Shown piece after piece: positions 31,022 through 44,700 of a stretch of 64,000 nt of DNA. This DNA is from Membranipora membranacea (Eukaryota; Bryozoa; Gymnolaemata; Cheilostomatida; Membraniporidae). Each line of letters starts with the position of its first letter. The stretch's first letter is position 1. Position numbers and translations under genes: made by a program. The stretch lies in the NCBI GenBank assembly GCA_914767715.1, contig OU612066.1, positions 1,121,001 to 1,185,000 of the forward strand. The letters run 5' to 3'. Below the pieces are notes generated by a model. It did no database searches. It was not told where the DNA came from and saw only the letters and a list, made by a program, of their open reading frames with translations.

Positions 31022-32776
31022 AAATAGAGATAAGAATTTGAGAAGCACTGATAAAGTCATCGAGTGATTACAATAGGACAATCACATGATGTCCACTGTG
31101 TGAGATAAGAAGTATATCATGTGATAAGATGACATGGTAATATAAGACCACTAAAATCAGGTGTTTTGTAACATTAGTTGGGAATCCCATAATGAATAAA
31201 ACTAATTACAGGTTCAAGTTTGGGGGCCCCAAAAAATGGTGGTCATTACTGAGTGTTTACATCTGTTATAAACTTCACAATTTAAATCGCAATCTTCCGC
31301 ACAAAATTGCATTATTTTTCAAATAAATTAGCTTTAAAAATGTAACTTACAGTCAAACCGAGACAACACAAATCAAGGGCAGGCAACCTTAATCATAACA
31401 ATATTGCTAAAACTATTACATTTCTTAATCACGCATGAGAATTTCTGTCTATATGTGCTACAGGGCAGCGGAGCAGACACTATAGAGCCGCTTAAAAGTT
31501 AAGGCCCCTCTGCTCGGAAAATCCTATCCTCATTCGAGCTAATGCAATATTTATTTGAATTCTATCACTACCAACTCGAGTGTCAATTTTTGTTCAAGGT
31601 TAAGTAACCCCGAGACTTGCAAGATTTTCCAGACTTGCAAGCAACCATGTCCAGTACCAGTATAGCAATTTATAGTGTTAATACTGCACATGGGAAAAAT
31701 ACAGGCTTGCAAATCTCAGAGGCCCATGGGACACAATATGCCCTAATACGTTCGTATGTTAATCAATATTTCCAAATGAAACAGCTGGCTCAATATTCCC
31801 AAACATTTGTTCAATGACAAGATAACTTTACTTTATTCAGCGTAACCACACCTCTGATGCATGTCATATTTGAACACCAAAATGTAGATGTAAAACTGAT
31901 AGGTATATTTATGTGTATATTATATTATAATATTAACACTGTTATCTTAATTCAACATGGCCAATACTGCCCCATTGTGAGTGTTGGAAACTGTAGGTGA
32001 TGATCAGCAACAACAGAGAAAGTATCAAGTGACTAAGAAAGAACATAAATGTAAGACTTCAAGTTTGTTGACATCATTATATATAATCAGTGGTAGATTT
32101 TGCTGGAGCCAAATCAAATAGGATGAGATAACGCATGCAGTAGAGTAGTAGGTAGAGAGTAGAGTAGGCTATGTTGTTGGAACAAGAACATTCTGAGATA
32201 TCCAAATCACAAGCTTACTCAGCCAATCAATACCCTAAATATCTTATAATTACCTGTATGCAGCTTTCAATCACACAAACAACAACATTAAGAGTAGTTG
32301 ATATTATGGCACAGCAGCTTTTTTAAGTAAGGAAGTTGGGATGAAAGTGTTTCTTTGCTGAAAAGAAACTACACCTATCTTTTAGTTTCAGTTTTACATC
32401 TATAACCTGAAATCTCTACATTCTCCATAGAGTGACCGAAGGTGTTTGTTGAGTAGTCCATGATTAAATTAGATCTATAGGCTAATAATAGGTTCTTAAC
32501 ACAATTGTTTAATACGACGAAATGTTTATGATTATGTCCGTGTCGTAAAAAATACTTTATCACCTTAAATATTCTTGGATGTAGGGAGGCAATTACTTGG
32601 CAACATTCATCTGACGTCACATGCAGAACAGTGTGCAGTTATAGCTAGTTTAGAAATTATAAAAGTTATTTATTAACTGCCAAGGATTTCCAAACTGTCA
32701 GAATCTGGTATTGAGTGGCTATAATGAATATCAACTGCCTCTGCACTGTAAACCATGGTACATAGTTATCTACACT
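31022..32776. promoter_or_regulatory. divergent intergenic region between glucosidase and UBR3
   Basis: About 1.75 kb between two genes transcribed away from each other. It has no CpG-rich block and no recognisable coding sequence; the frame 31617-31817 looks like chance. The UBR3 start site must lie in it, but I cannot point to its core promoter. Confidence 0.5.
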
Positions 32777-35700
32777 ATGGCTTCTAATGACTCTACACCA
32801 CAGCTTGCTATTCTAAAAAGAGATAAAAGGCAGGTGGCCACACTCATCAAAAATGATTTTGGCAGAGCATCAGGCTCTGGCCAACAGCAGCTTGATGACA
32901 TTCTCAACTACTTATTAGATCCAGAGAAACCTATAGGATTTGAAGCTATTGATTGGTGCAAATACCTGATCTCAGGAGGGCAACCATTCAACGAATATGC
33001 TGATCATGGTAGGTATTCACCTCTATCAATTCAATCAATGAATCTCTAGTCTTTATTTTTATTATATTAATTTCTTATTTTATTAATTTACTAATTAATA
33101 ATCTTCTACATTCATACTTATACTAAACATACAATCTGCTAGGCTCTATCTACATATTGCAAGACAGGTTATATATTTTAAAACAACATTTTTTCAACAG
33201 CATTGAATGAAATATCATAAATCATTGTTAAGCCTTGCCTGTGTTTATCCTAGTACTGTTATCTTACTGCAGACAGTATTAACATGATATAACTTAGAAC
33301 TGTATTATATGAGATGCAATCATCTACCTAGTGGGGTCTGTTCTCACACTTGTATCATAGATAAGAGTACAGAAGGTTTTGACATATCTACCTACTAACT
33401 TGACCTGGGTGTGCTTTAAACTGCCTCATATCATAAGTAATCCTGCTTCAAGCATTCTCAATCACTAAGTCCTAGCGCCTCACCACATCTCACCACTGCA
33501 TAGGCCCAGATTTCATAGACTACAGTACAGAATAATAGAGATACAAACGGCACGTGATGAAAAAATGCAATATCAGTACTAAGACTGACAAATGAGACAG
33601 GAAAGACTACTAATAACAAGGAAGAATACTCCTTGCTAATAATAGACTTAGTTTTGTGTGCCCAGTCATAGACAATGAATGGTCACTTTGTGTGGCGGAT
33701 ATTTTGTCTTATATGTAGTAGTGACAACCATAGGGGTTAAACTGTCACAGTATATATAATTCATATATCGAGGTTTATTTGACAGTGCGCCAGTTTGACA
33801 GTGAGAAGGTATGTGGTCTGGTGTGGACAGCTAACTTTATAGCATATCGCTGCAGGACATGTGGGATATCTCCTTGTATGTCGCTCTGTCCTGACTGTTT
33901 TTATGGGGCTGACCATACAGGGCATGATTTCAACATGTTCCGCAGCCATGCAGGAGGAGCCTGTGATTGTGGAGACGAAAATGTGATGAAACCTGAAGGG
34001 TAAGTAAACTGCTTGCATCTAACCTCTCTTATAACTATCAGAGGAAAGATGAAGTGTACACTCGGGGTATCATTTTACTTCCATCGAGCAAACTTGGATA
34101 TAATCGTGGCCCTGTAGACATCAGTTTCTACTTGCTTCATATTATGAAGTATTTCAAATCAACCAGTTCACCTTTACCTTAGCGGAATAAGTTGAATGTG
34201 TTAGGTTTTGTCAATGAAGGCTTACTTATCATGGACATAATGAAGCCAGCGTTTTATAAAATCCCCTGTTTTTATCATTGTAGGTTTTGTACTAAACATG
34301 GAAAAAAGGAGCGTGCAGCTAAACCAGTACCCGCTGAGATGACTAATGTAGCTAAGATTGTCATCCCTAAGCTCATTATCAGATTTATTTATTATCTAAG
34401 AAACAAACATCAGGGTAAGAATGGCTAACAAGTCAGATGAATCTGATGTGTCCTCTTTTCTAAGTACCTTTGAAGACTGGGCTCTTTTTTGGCTTCCTGC
34501 CCAATAACATGACAGCATTTCAGGTTGTTTCCATTTCAGCCAATATTTCCATGGCAGCACATATGTAGGAATGGAAAATTCTCTACAGACCTTGAGAGGC
34601 CTGGTTCACCTTGTATAATTTTCCATGCACTATGGATCCAGGGTTTCACCCTCTTAACAGCTGACAATAGACTTGTTTAGAGACCAATACAAGGCTGCAC
34701 AGAATATCTTTGGTGATTTTATTGATTTCAAACAACGGGTCTATTATTGTATAAAATATCCATTTTCAAGTTGCGATATGGAGCGACAGTCAAATCTCGG
34801 CAGCTCATCTCCCCTGCAACAGAGATTTACTTTCCTGTTCTGATCTCTATTTATCAAACTGCTGCACCCACCAAGCATGGTAATTTTCGATGGAAATTTT
34901 TTTCCTATGACATTGTCATTGTCAATATTTGTAATGTTATTAACACAGCTTGTTTATGGTAATTCTTATTGCTAAGCTTTACTGTTATAGAGTGGCTGAA
35001 TGGCAGTGAGTCATTTAATCTGGATGATGGGGAGCACCTGTTGGGAGTATTTCATGAGCTGACAGGTCTCGGAGTGTCCATTAGAACTCTTCTAACTCAA
35101 GCTCTTGTAGATGAGGCTATATATACTCATGAGTTTATAAATAGTATCTCAGGTGAGATAATGACCCAAACCCTGAACTGGGTTCTGGGCATGAACTTGA
35201 TCAAGGCCATGAGCAAGACTCTGAGCTCGACTCTGAGGCCATATGTATGGCCACAGGCAAGACCATGACCCCTGTATGACTGGCAGGTCATTACCATGGG
35301 TGTTAATTGGGCCCCATTGTAACAAGTTTACCTGTTGAGCGGGTCTTATTTATTATAAAACATCAGAAGCTGGATTGGCAACACTTGAGTCAGTGTGAGG
35401 CAAGAAAGTAATGGTACCATAGCAGGTAGATGATTCTCTGGTTAATGAGCTCCAAGTACTAATAGTCAATGGGTGAATAATTAACTCAGTCAACTTTACA
35501 ATGATTTATGGCATTTACAATGAATGATTGTATTGTCTCTCTTATCAAACCAACTGTGGGCATTTAGCTTTATGATCCTTGTTAGGGATCAACAATTATT
35601 ATATCATCCTCATATAGATGATTGCCATGTAAAGCTGATTTGTGTTGTAGATGAGGCGAGATCTTCTCTCTCTGCCACCAGAGTCCACTGCCATGAGCAG

Positions 35701-38700
35701 TATATGCAGGCTAAAGCACAACTAGAGGCTCCTAAGCCTAAGTTCTACAGAGTAAAGGTGTGCGGCCGGCCTGGCAGTTTCCCTTTCTCCACCCGACCTC
35801 ACAGGAGATGTAGCTATGAGTGTATGCAGTCTGCAGTTAATGATATTAACCTATCAGATGAGTTGAATCACAAGTTCGCTCTGTCTGAGATCTTATTCTG
35901 GACTGTGAAGTATGAGTTCCCAGAGAAGATCACCACCTGGCTGCTGGGCCTTCTGCCTGATGATGTTTTCAAGGTACTTGAATTATAGTTGGATGTGTTA
36001 GATTTCTCGCTGAGTTAACAAATATTATTTCTTTGGTAAAATACTAAAAATATCAATATATTCCTCATTTTCTTAACTCGATTCACCACTTTGCTATCAA
36101 TTGCTCGAAATCAGCGCTCATCTAGTCTTTCAATTGGACCGATTTGTTCCAAGAGCATTCACTCAGAATGTATATACATGTAGTTCCATCAATGATTGAG
36201 CGATTTGAACGCGAGACCCATAGTAGGTCTCGCTCACTAGATTGTAATTTTGGATGTTTTTAATTGAAAGACCTCCCAGTACCAGGTAAAATTTACCTCA
36301 TCTCATTATGAGTTGTATTTTGCAGGAGGAGTTCACAAAGACATTTGTAGATCACTACACGAGGATATCTACTTCTCTGACGTTATGTCGTGGTAATGAT
36401 CAGCGTCAGCGTGTGTCAAACAAAGTGAGTCAGTCAGCATACTACATATAAATCAGTGCAGGTGTACTCAGAGTATCCAGGGGTCTCCCTAGCATTCAAT
36501 GATCAATATCTCCACTCTATTCATATTCTTGTGCTAGATGCTATAGCTCATCGTGGTTGTGGACCCTGAGGTGTTCGTATTAAGAAATGAGTGAACTTTG
36601 CCCAAAATGTTACATTATACAATCATGGGAAAATCATAAAAATTGAATAACCTTTAAATTGGCAACCTTCCAAATTATATTTCTAGTATATGAGCAGTAA
36701 GTTTGCTGGTCCACCTCTGGTCTGCCCCTGGTCTGCCTCTCATATGATTGTAATATATTACAGGTGGTTCATGTCAGTGTACAACTGTTCAGTAATGAGA
36801 TGTACGCTATCCGTATGTCTTCAGAGCGTCAGTTGCTCACTCGCATGGTCATTTCGTTGTACAACATGCTGAGTCTGAATCTAATACAGAGTAATATGAC
36901 ATGTGAGTATCCCCTCCCCTTTTTTTTCACACAGGTGGTCATGTGTGGCATTATAGATTAAGTGTAAGATATGTATACATCATACAGTATGTGTATCAAG
37001 TATATATTATGTTTTATCCTTGAGCAATTTGTCATCGATAATAACATTACTGTTAGTAGGTATCACTGAGTTTGGCTGGTGCCTGACTTACTTATTTCCT
37101 TCTCATGACTAAGTAATGCACACATTCCACACTGCTCTCAGCAGAACTTGGCAGGGTCCCAGATTTAAGTTAGAATTTCCTTATCCTGTTACACTTTTAT
37201 AATAGACCTATTGACGAGATAATCGGTCATTACACAGGCAGAACTGTACATGTAGATTGTAATTAAGAGAGTCTATATGGCAGCACACTGTATGTTATGT
37301 AAATGTACTATTGCGACATAATGTATGTCTGTATACAGCAGTATCAGTTTAATTAGCCTCTTCTTACATTTCGGTTCTGGGCAAAGGTAACACAGTTACC
37401 TACAATAATGAGGCCTGCTGCTCATAAGGCCCGGGGTTGTATCCTACATCTGTAATATGAGCTTATATGTCCACATGAATTTCTGAGAAGTAATTGTGCA
37501 GACCACTGCCACATCTACGGGCTGGGACCCTGTAGGTTTATGCACACTGATGTGGGTATGGTGAAAGCAGACTCTTAACTAGTGTTATATACACATCGAT
37601 TCTTAGCTGAGGCTTCTGTCAGCGCATTGGTTTCACTTGTGAAAACATCTCTGTGGGTCTGTGCCTTGAATGTCTTGATCTTCTCTCAATGGATCATCCT
37701 AAATGCAGACTAGATTTACAGAGATACAGCCTTAGATGCCTTCAGTACTGTCTTATCTTATAAATGTTATGATTACAGCCGTTAAGCTAAACACACATCA
37801 GGTGTTAAACTGTTCCAATGAGATTATAAAGGATCACTGCTTCTGGCCCCTGATCAGTGACTTAGTGAATATTATCTCACATAAACCGGTGGCTCTCATG
37901 TTTATGGAGGACTCTGTATTACTCGATGTCTGGTTTGAGCTCGTCAGCTTCCTGCAAGGTGGGATATTATTATCGTATTGTATAGTATGGTATGAGATGA
38001 TGTGGTGTTGTATTGTCTATAGGGCGGCAAGGCCTGTGCCTATAGGCAGAATATGTCATAAGAATACATATTCGGATGTACGAAGATTATTTAATTGATG
38101 AATGGGTATGGTGTATGGGTTATCTGCTAATGTGAATTGGCTTATATTATATCTGAGTCTCTTGTGGAATTCACATCACCCGAGTCATGGCCAGAACAAC
38201 CCAGCTATGTATAAACCTACCCGTGTACACAAACTGAAAATACTGGTCACTTGTTGGTTTTATATATTACTGTCCCTGCTATAATATCTCTGATACTTAC
38301 TATGTGTATGATTGTGTTTGTATACATTGTATAGTTATGAATCTGAATGAGAGAGAGTTAGTACAGTATGTAGAGTTTGAGACAGATACTTACTATGTGT
38401 ATGATTGTGTTTGTATACTTATATAGGTATGAATCTGAATGAGAGAGAGTTAGTACAGCATGTAGAGTTTGAGACAGATACTTACTATGTGTATGATTGT
38501 GTTTGTATACTTATATAGGTATGAATCTGAATGAGAGAGAGTTAGTACAGTATGTAGAGTTTGAGACGGATACTTACTATGTGTATGATTGTGTTTGTAT
38601 ACTTATATAGGTATGAATCTGAATGAGAGAGAGTTAGTACAGTATGTAGAGTTTGAGACAGATACTTACTATGTGTATGATTGTGTTTGTATACTTATAT

Positions 38701-41700
38701 AGGTATGAATCTGAATGAGAGAGAGTTAGTACAGCATGTAGAGTTTGAGACAGATACTTACTATGTGTATGATTGTGTTTGTATACTTATATAGGTATGA
38801 ATCTGAATGAGAGAGAGTTAGTACAGCATGTAGAGTTTGAGACAGATACTTACTATGTGTATGATTGTGTTTGTATACTTATATAGGTATGAATCTGAAT
38901 GAGAGAGAGTTAGTACAGCATGTAGAGTTTGAGACAGATACTTACTATGTGTATGATTGTGTTTGTATACTTATATAGGTATGAATCTGAATGAGAGAGA
39001 GTTAGTACAGCATGTAGAGTTTGAGACAGATACTTACTATGTGTATGATTGTGTTTGTATACTTATATAGGTATGAATCTGAATGAGAGAGAGTTAGTAC
39101 AGTATGTAGAGTTTGAGACAGATACTTACTATGTGTATGATTGTGTTTGTATACTTATATAGGTATGAATCTGAATGAGAGAGAGTTAGTACAGTATGTA
39201 GAGTTTGAGACAGATACTTACTATGTGTATGATTGTGTTTGTATACTTATATAGGTATGAATCTGAATGAGAGAGAGTTAGTACAGTATGTAGAGTTTGA
39301 GACGGATACTTACTATGTGTATGATTGTGTTTGTATACTTATATAGGTATGAATCTGAATGAGAGAGAGTTAGTACAGTATGTAGAGTTTGAGACAGATA
39401 CTTACTATGTGTATGATTGTGTTTGTATACTTATATAGGTATGAATCTGAATGAGAGAGAGTTAGTACAGTATGTAGAGTTTGAGACAGATACTTACTAT
39501 GTGTATGATTGTGTTTGTATACTTATATAGGTATGAATCTGAATGAGAGAGAGTTAGTACAGCATGTAGAGTTTGAGACAGATACTTACTATGTGTATGA
39601 TTGTGTTTGTATACTTATATAGGTATGAATCTGAATGAGAGAGAGTTAGTACAGTATGTAGAGTTTGAGACAGATACTTACTATGTGTATGATTGTGTTT
39701 GTATACTTATATAGGTATGAATCTGAATGAGAGAGAGTTAGTACAGTATGTAGAGTTTGAGACAGATACTTACTATGTGTATGATTGTGTTTGTATACTT
39801 ATATAGGTATGAATCTGAATGAGAGAGAGTTAGTACAGTATGTAGAGTTTGAGACGGATACTTACTATGTGTATGATTGTGTTTGTATACTTATATAGGT
39901 ATGAATCTGAATGAGAGAGAGTTAGTACAGTATGTAGAGTTTGAGACAGATACTTACTATGTGTATGATTGTGTTTGTATACTTATATAGGTATGAATCT
40001 GAATGAGAGAGAGTTAGTACAGCATGTAGAGTTTGAGACAGATACTTACTATGTGTATGATTGTGTTTGTATACTTATATAGGTATGAATCTGAATGAGA
40101 GAGAGTTAGTACAGCATGTAGAGTTTGAGACAGATACTTACTATGTGTATGATTGTGTTTGTATACTTATATAGGTATGAATCTGAATGAGAGAGAGTTA
40201 GTACAGTATGTAGAGTTTGAGACAGATACTTACTATGTGTATGATTGTGTTTGTATACTTATATAGGTATGAATCTGAATGAGAGAGAGTTAGTACAGCA
40301 TGTAGAGTTTGAGACAGATACTTACTATGTGTATGATTGTGTTTGTATACTTATATAGGTATGAATCTGAATGAGAGAGAGTTAGTACAGCATGTAGAGT
40401 TTGAGACGGATACTTACTATGCCTCATTCTCTGCTGAGTTTGAGATCAGCTGCTCACCTCTATGGAGATTATTACTTCACTGTACTGATACTTCATCTAA
40501 TAGACACGTGGTAAGTCCCTACACATCCTACCCCCTCATATCTCACTATACCTTTCAGTGTACCAGGCCCTTACCTATTATTCTACTGCCAATCTTTTCA
40601 GTCACTTTTCTCTGATATAACATATAGTGAGCAACAAACTTTGAAGCTATAATAATTCGTCAGCTGCATAGAAACGATAAGTTAATATAATTGTGATGTA
40701 CAAGATTTGCTTGCAGTATTCAAAAGACTAAGCAGAGCATCCTGATTATCCAACCGCCATATACCTCGTGAAATTTAAAAGATATTGACAAAAATCATCC
40801 ACAGATAAAGTAAGATTTTCTCCCCCCCCCCCGACCACGCTGCTCACCCGAATATTCTGTTAAATTTTTAGCTACAACTGGATTTCTAGTTTTTTATGTC
40901 CTCCTAGAAGTTTGAAAGAAAGATTATGGAGAACTTAAGCAATGTATTGTTGAAATAACCTGAGTAAAATGTATCTAACATGCTTTGATTTTCAATGGGT
41001 AAATAAGACAAATCCACAAACCTGCGATGCAGTGCCAATAATACCAAACCCTGCGAAAGTGATGAAATTCCTCTGGTCTCGCAGCGTATATTTGCACTTA
41101 CTGCCTCTGTTTTCCCCTCATATAATTCTGATACAATTCTCAACTTCAAGATTGATGAGCTGAACCTACCAATTAAACTTTTCAAACCGCATGATGACAT
41201 CAGCAATTAAGTCTCAACTAAGCTGTTGAATGTAAATTGAGATGTTTTGGAACCCACAGTAGAGGGCCTTTCTTTGTCACTGTCCTGTCTGTTTAAATGC
41301 AAATGCAAAATGCAAATGCAAAATCTCTTTTTGCAGGTGTTTGTGTTGAAGAAGTCTATGGAAGCTCTGAATATGTGGTTTGAGAGTATAGGAATCTCAG
41401 CCAACACTGGAAACTCTAAAGTCAACGAGTACCAAGTCTCATTTCATCTACCGCTACATCGGTAAGTGACACAATATGGTATGGTGACACGATCATGATA
41501 TAGAGAAGCATTGTGGTGCCTAATTTGATATGTTTGTGGACACATGTGTAAGAGGTGTGTACCAGAGGTGTGTACCAGAGCTCAGGTCGTGATGCAGACA
41601 AACTGTTTTGCTTGTAAATAATTAGAGAAATTATACTGACTCTAGTTTATGATTTGCTAGAGGCTCGATTAAAGTCTGATACAGTGTGCCAGATCCACAG

Positions 41701-44700
41701 GGTGAAAATAGCAAAAAAATATCCATTAGTGTAATAGTGTGATTATAGTATGGTATACTCCATGTAGCTCAGCCGGTAACCGCGAGTCACATACAGAGCA
41801 AGGTTTGATTGTATTTTGCAGGTACTTCGCAGCTTTTCTCTGCAGTGCTGTCAACAACAAAGGAATATCCCCAGACGAAGAATTACCTAAAGATTTCCTC
41901 AAGCTTCTAATGATACATCCACTGCAGATCCAGGTAATATAGAGGAATATCACATCTCAGCATTAACCAGCTCACGCTGCAGTCGTGGTGATTGTAAATG
42001 CTTTTTCACTGATTAGATAACTGTAACCACATCCTACTGGCTCACAAAATGAGACATGCTCACCAATATTTGTAATGTAGTATACTCAGTTGACTTTTAT
42101 TTGACTGTGATATGAGTTGAGCATAATATCTCAACATATAAATGTAATTGGTGTGATATACATTATTTTTATGTAATATAAATGATATGTTTCAGGTGGC
42201 GTTTTATGAGATATTTTCTCAAATGTGGGTGCGGAATGGATTACAGATCCGAGGTCAGGCTATGACTTATACACAGTGTCACTTCTGTAACTCACTGGTA
42301 GATCTGGACTTATACCTGCTGCAGGTAAGTAACTTAGGCTATGACTTATACACAGTGTCACTTCTGTAACTCACTGGTAGATGTGGACTTATACCTGCTG
42401 CAGGTAAGTAACTTAGGCTATGACTTATACACAGTGTCACTTCTGTAACTCACTGGTAGATGTGGACTTTACCTGCTGCAGGTAAGTAACTCAGGTTATG
42501 ACTTATGCACAGTGTCACATCTGTAACTCACTGGTAGATCTGGACTTGTACCTGCTGCAGGTAAGTCACCAGTTCAAGTTTATATGCTTCGATCCCTTCA
42601 TGGAGAATTAACCGTAAAAGTGATGACTTTCAGACATACCCGTAAGGCTCTATGATATTACTATGTGTGTTATTTATATAGGTGTGCGCTAGTCATCTGA
42701 ATGCTGACTATTTCCTAAACTCGGTGCTGAAAGCCTTCCATATAGAGCATTGGAATACAGCTTTAGATGCTCCTATACAAAGAGAGAATATAGAGCCGGG
42801 CCAGGATGATGCAATGCTTGAAGGTAAGTAAAGATGAGGAACTGATATATATACTTTTGATTAACTATGTACCATGTTGGTTTGATACATCACCTGATCA
42901 GCTGCTTGTGTTACTGAGGAGACCTGATCATCTGCTTGTGTTACTGAGGAGACCTGATCAGCTGCTTGTGTTACTGAGGAGACCTGATCAGCTGCTTGTT
43001 ACTGAGGAGACCTGATCAGCTGCTTGTGTTACTGAGGAGACCTGATCAGCTGCTTGTGTTACTGAGGAGACCTGATCAGCTGCTTGTGTTACTGAGGAGA
43101 CATGATCATCTGCTTGTGTTACTGAGGAGACCTGATCAGCTGCTTGTGTTACTGAGGAGACATGATCAGCTGCTTGTGTTACTGAGGAGACCTGATCATC
43201 TGCTTGTGTTACTGAGGAGACCTGATCAGCTGCTTGTGTTACTGAGGAGACCTGATCAGCTGCTTGTGTTACTGAGGAGACCTGATCAGCTGCTTGTGTT
43301 ACTGAGGAGACCTGATCATCTGCTTGTGTTACTGAGGAGACCTGATCAGCTGCTTGTGTTACTGAGGAGACCTGATCAGCTGCTTGTGTTACTGAGGAGA
43401 CCTGATCATCTGCTTGTTACTGAGGAGACCTGATCAGCTGCTTGTTACTGAGGAGACCTGATCAGCTGCTTGTGTTACTGAGGAGACCTGATCCTGGACA
43501 TTATTGGGATTACTATTATTTTTCTGATGGCTTGCATAACTTTTGTTGATATTATCAAAAGTATTAGACTGAATCATTTATATATTTCACCAGATGTGAA
43601 CATTAACATAACATAAACAGTAACATGTATTATACAACCTGTAAAAACATTGTGTAGATATGTGCATATCATAATACCTGATCTAATTGTGTATTTTACT
43701 GTTTAGGCTGCCTGACGATGTTATCTATGATACTAAGTATACGTACATACAGCGGACAGTCTGCTGATGCTATACTAAATTCTGAGATAGTAACTCTACT
43801 CTGTATGAGTGATAGAACATATAGTCAGCTGTGTGAATATACACCTGAAAAGAGTGGTACTAATAATCCACCTGCTGATCTCAAACAATACCTACATAAG
43901 GTCAGTAAATCTCTGTCAAGCTTAGATTGAAACCAGCACACTGCTTTTATGAAATACCGTCTGTGCTTTCGGCTGAATTAATTGCTGTGTGTTGATACTG
44001 AGAGTAAAGTAACTAGAACTTACCCTTTGACATAAAATTGAAGAAAGTGCTTGTGGAGATGACCTGGTAGGGTAAATCATTGATCGCCCTTGTTGGCTAG
44101 CGATATAATGATGATCTTCTCTCTCTCGATTCTCTACATGTTTAAGTATCTGTATACTTTGTGATTTCCTACAGGTAGCTGATTTTAAAGCTCCAGGATT
44201 CAATGTAAGCGGTAAGCTACAGCAGGGTACATACTGTCCTAAATCAGAGGTGTGGTTACAAGAGTACGATCCTTTACATACAATACTGAGAACCGTACAT
44301 CGGAGGGAGTTCCAACAGAGTATGGACAGATACACTGAATTGTAAGCAAGTCATACTAATTCATACATACATACGTATTCATGTGACCATTGTGATGGCT
44401 TTTTGTCTATTACTGACAACTAACGAATCAGATATACTGTCACCTGATTATATATGTCATATGAAGATAGCTCCAAGAGTTAAGTCCATGCATGATATAC
44501 GAAATAGTTACAGAAGTCATGTTCCCCTTGATATTAAGGGTGCAACTCCAAATTCAGCGCTCGTTACAACAGGGAGGGTTACAACATGCAGATCAGAAAA
44601 GCTTTATTTGTAATTTTATCAGATAACACAATATTATTATACAATTTCTATTCATTGTTGTTTTTATTGTAGTGTTCAAAAGACAAACAATTTCCCACAA

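Noticed and set aside
38292-40421. CRISPR-like array
   Set aside because: The repeats are contiguous 92-bp units with no unique spacers, inside a spliced animal gene.
42996-43433. 145-codon ORF of [10 protein letters not shown] repeats
   Set aside because: Produced by a 30-bp intronic minisatellite; the frame is lost where 28-bp units occur.
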